A stretch of 23,383 bases of DNA from an uncultured Eubacteriales bacterium (GTDB lineage Bacteria > Bacillota > Clostridia > Oscillospirales > Oscillospiraceae). The stretch's first letter is position 1, and each line of letters opens with the position of its first letter. The DNA lies in assembly GCA_900550585.1 (NCBI GenBank), contig URST01000022.1, positions 1-23,383 of the forward strand, given 5' to 3'. Below, piece after piece: positions 21,525 to 23,383 of this stretch. The notes under the pieces were generated by a model. It did not search any database, was not told the DNA's origin, and saw only the letters and a program-made list of their open reading frames with translations. The position numbers and the translations under genes were made by a program.

Positions 21525-22372
21525 AGAAGCTCCTCCCATTCCACGGCGAGGGCGCCAAGAACATGGCCCGCGCCGACATTGTATGCACATTCGCCGCTGT
21601 ATTTCTCCAGCAGCACCGTCAGGCCGTACAGACGGCGGCGGTCCAGCCCGTCGGCCAGTGCCTGCGCCGTCTCGCCGCAGGCGGGATCCGGCGTCTCCTT
21701 GCCCATCTGCAGCAGCAGGGCCTCCGCCGCGGCGCACCACGCGCCCCGCAGCACGTCCCGCAGCTCCTCCCGCTTCAGCCGACGGTTCTCCAGCGACACC
21801 AGATACGCCGTCACCGGCAGCAGCCTGCCCTTTGCAAAGGCCCGGCACAGCTGCTCTGCCTCCGGCGGCAGGGCGTCCGGCGCCGGAGCGTCGCACTTCA
21901 GCAGCACGCAGCGGGAGCGCACCGTCTCCAGCAGCGCAGCGGGGCTGTCGGCGCAGAAGATGAACGCCGCGTAGGACGGCCCCTCCTCCACGATCTTCAG
22001 CAGCACGTTCTGGTCCCGCTCGTTGAGCTGGCGGCTGTCGGCGATGATGTACACCTTCCGCGCCGCCTCGTTGGGCTGGATGTACACGTCCTGCCGCAGG
22101 GCGCGGACCGCGTCCACCGTCAGTTCCCGGTGCTCCGTGTCCCGGATCACCGCAACATCGGGGTGGATGCCCTCCAGCACCTTCCGGCAGTGGCGGCACC
22201 GCAGGCAGGGCCTGTCGGTCCCCTCGCAGACGTGGGCGGCGGCAATGAACCGCGCCGCGTCCGTCAGGTCGCCGTCTCCGGAGAGCACGATGGCGTGGCT
22301 CAGCCGTCCCTGCTCCGCCGCACGGCGGACCGTGCGCTCCAGTGTGCTGTTTTCCGGCAGAAGCTGGGCCAT
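21521..22372 (-). CDS. holB: DNA polymerase III delta-prime subunit
   Basis: This 283-residue clamp-loader subunit matches the clostridial HolB pattern. It has a degenerate P-loop (LSGDGDLTDAAR), so it should not bind ATP, and a zinc module (CEGTDRPCLRCRHC). RKVYIIADSRQLNERDQNVLLKIVEEGPSYAAFIF contains the sensor 1 region, and SRC follows near ETVRSRC. The pairing with ricT, overlapping by four bases, is the standard Firmicute arrangement and supports the call. The usual upstream tmk is absent; a promoter and the divergent ppdK lie there instead. Confidence 0.9.
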   Translation of the reverse strand: MAQLLPENSTLERTVRRAAEQGRLSHAIVLSGDGDLTDAARFIAAAHVCEGTDRPCLRCRHCRKVLEGIHPDVAVIRDTEHRELTVDAVRALRQDVYIQPNEAARKVYIIADSRQLNERDQNVLLKIVEEGPSYAAFIFCADSPAALLETVRSRCVLLKCDAPAPDALPPEAEQLCRAFAKGRLLPVTAYLVSLENRRLKREELRDVLRGAWCAAAEALLLQMGKETPDPACGETAQALADGLDRRRLYGLTVLLEKYSGECAYNVGAGHVLGALAVEWEELL

Positions 22373-22423
22373 GGCGCTCCCCTTTCCTCCGCAGGGCCTG
22401 ACACCCCACTTTCATAATGCATT

Positions 22424-22453
22424 AGTATAACACACAAAAAGCGGGACAGGCAA
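22424..22453 (-). promoter_or_regulatory. Sigma-A promoter of the holB operon
   Basis: On the minus strand, TTGCCT (22448-22453) and TATACT (22424-22429) are 18 bases apart. The leader is about 45 bases. Confidence 0.7.
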
Positions 22454-22553
22454 GTTTTATTCTACGGATATGGGGGAAAATGTTTCCTGTAACAGCGTTT
22501 CCCGACAAGGACTGAAACCTATTGCAAAAAAACAGAAAAATTTGGGAATAGAC

Positions 22554-22582
22554 TTGCTTTTGGAGGGAAATATGACTATAAT
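22554..22582 (+). promoter_or_regulatory. Sigma-A promoter of ppdK
   Basis: TTGCTT at 22554-22559 and a perfect TATAAT at 22577-22582 are 17 bases apart. The leader of about 47 bases includes a short inverted repeat (AAACG, 7 bases, CGTTT) near the start that could be an operator. Confidence 0.85.
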
Positions 22583-22635
22583 AAGAAACGTTCTCATCGT
22601 TTGGTACAACTATATTGATAGATGGAGGGACTACC

Positions 22636-23383
22636 ATGAGCAAGAAGTATTGTTACCTGTTCACCGAAGGCAACGCGAAGATGCGTGAGCTGCTGGGCGG
22701 TAAGGGCGCCAACCTGGCCGAGATGACCAACATCGGCCTGCCCGTTCCCCAGGGCTTTACCATCACCACCGAGGCCTGCACCCAGTATTATGAGGACGGC
22801 CGTCAGATCAATGACGAGATCATGGCCGAGATCATGGAGTATATCGAGAAGATGGAGAAGATCACCGGCAAGAAGTTCGGCGATCACGAGAATCCCCTGC
22901 TGGTCTCCGTCCGCTCCGGCGCCCGCGCCTCCATGCCCGGCATGATGGACACCATCCTGAACCTGGGCCTGAACGAGGACGTGGTGGACGTGATCGCCAA
23001 GAAGTCCAACAACCCCCGCTGGGCCTGGGACTGCTACCGCCGCTTTATCCAGATGTATTCCGACGTGGTCATGGAGGTCGGCAAGAAGTACTTTGAGCAG
23101 CTGATCGACGCCATGAAGGCCAAGAAGGGCGTGACCCAGGACGTGGAGCTGGACGCCGCTGACCTGAAGGAGCTGGCCATGCAGTTCAAGGCCGAGTACA
23201 AGGCCAAGATCGGTCAGGACTTCCCCTCTGACCCCAAGGAGCAGCTGGTGGGCGCCATCAAGGCCGTGTTCCGTTCCTGGGACAACCCCCGCGCCAACGT
23301 GTACCGCCGCGACAACGACATCCCCTACTCCTGGGGCACCGCCGTCAACGTCCAGTCCATGGCCTTCGGCAACATGGGCGACG
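22636..23383 (+). CDS. ppdK: Pyruvate, phosphate dikinase (N-terminal part)
   Basis: The gene starts at ATG 22636 with GGAGG 7 bases upstream and runs off the window, so only the first 249 codons or so are seen. MSKKYCYLFTEGNAKMRELLGGKGANLAEMTNIGLPVPQGFTITTEAC is the typical start of the ATP-grasp nucleotide-binding domain, followed by LLVSVRSGARASMPGMMDTILNLGLN, a hallmark of the family. The enzyme converts pyruvate, ATP and phosphate to phosphoenolpyruvate, AMP and pyrophosphate, and reverses in anaerobes to make ATP. The phospho-histidine and PEP domains lie outside the window. Confidence 0.95.
   Translation, partial: MSKKYCYLFTEGNAKMRELLGGKGANLAEMTNIGLPVPQGFTITTEACTQYYEDGRQINDEIMAEIMEYIEKMEKITGKKFGDHENPLLVSVRSGARASMPGMMDTILNLGLNEDVVDVIAKKSNNPRWAWDCYRRFIQMYSDVVMEVGKKYFEQLIDAMKAKKGVTQDVELDAADLKELAMQFKAEYKAKIGQDFPSDPKEQLVGAIKAVFRSWDNPRANVYRRDNDIPYSWGTAVNVQSMAFGNMGD

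Noticed and set aside
1..23383. CRISPR arrays, tRNA genes, insertion sequences or prophage genes.
   Set aside because: I saw no regularly spaced repeats, tRNA cloverleaf, transposase or phage motif; the hairpins present are explained as terminators or leaders.

Overview
This is a GC-rich window with dense, short-spaced genes, and it looks like chromosome from a spore-forming anaerobic Firmicute of class Clostridia, most likely Oscillospiraceae. That placement is inferred from gene content: the germination protease GPR, the spore protein SpoVAC, a holB-ricT pair, jag, a T-box leader, a single-chain glycyl-tRNA synthetase, pyruvate phosphate dikinase and several radical SAM / iron-sulfur proteins. 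I see no rRNA, tRNA, CRISPR array, insertion sequence or prophage. The content is mostly housekeeping, and the unusual points lie in regulation and domain architecture.

Left part (1-5200, + strand): jag ends at a strong terminator. A run then follows of a radical SAM/SPASM protein, mutY, tdk and a PflX-like radical SAM protein, with very short gaps or an ATGA overlap. A 303-base intergenic stretch with repeats and a promoter leads to a small conserved-looking protein of unknown function.

Middle (5200-12300): spoVAC sits alone on the minus strand behind a sigma-G-like promoter. Divergent from it is a ferredoxin-hemW operon whose leader carries a 44-base inverted repeat. A very large RND transporter with a coiled-coil insertion follows, then a lipoprotein and a 60-residue protein that is little more than a signal peptide plus a sortase-type sorting signal.

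Right part (12300-23383): rpsT (minus, TTG start) is divergent from gpr (sigma-G-like promoter), and nadE follows gpr. On the minus strand, a promoter and glycine-type T-box leader drive a lipoprotein and then glycyl-tRNA synthetase. Upstream lies a membrane-anchored LysM/G5/M23 protein with a perfect WalR-box match just after its promoter. Next is a holB-ricT-HAD phosphatase operon in which RicT carries a long Arg/Gly-rich tail. The window ends inside ppdK (+).

The strongest candidates for new biology are (i) the T-box that places a lipoprotein ahead of glycyl-tRNA synthetase, (ii) the WalR-box M23 protein with an altered zinc ligand, (iii) the minimal sorting-signal peptide, (iv) the coiled-coil RND pump without a visible adaptor gene, and (v) the RGG-tailed RicT. 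I did not find one clearly new multi-gene system.
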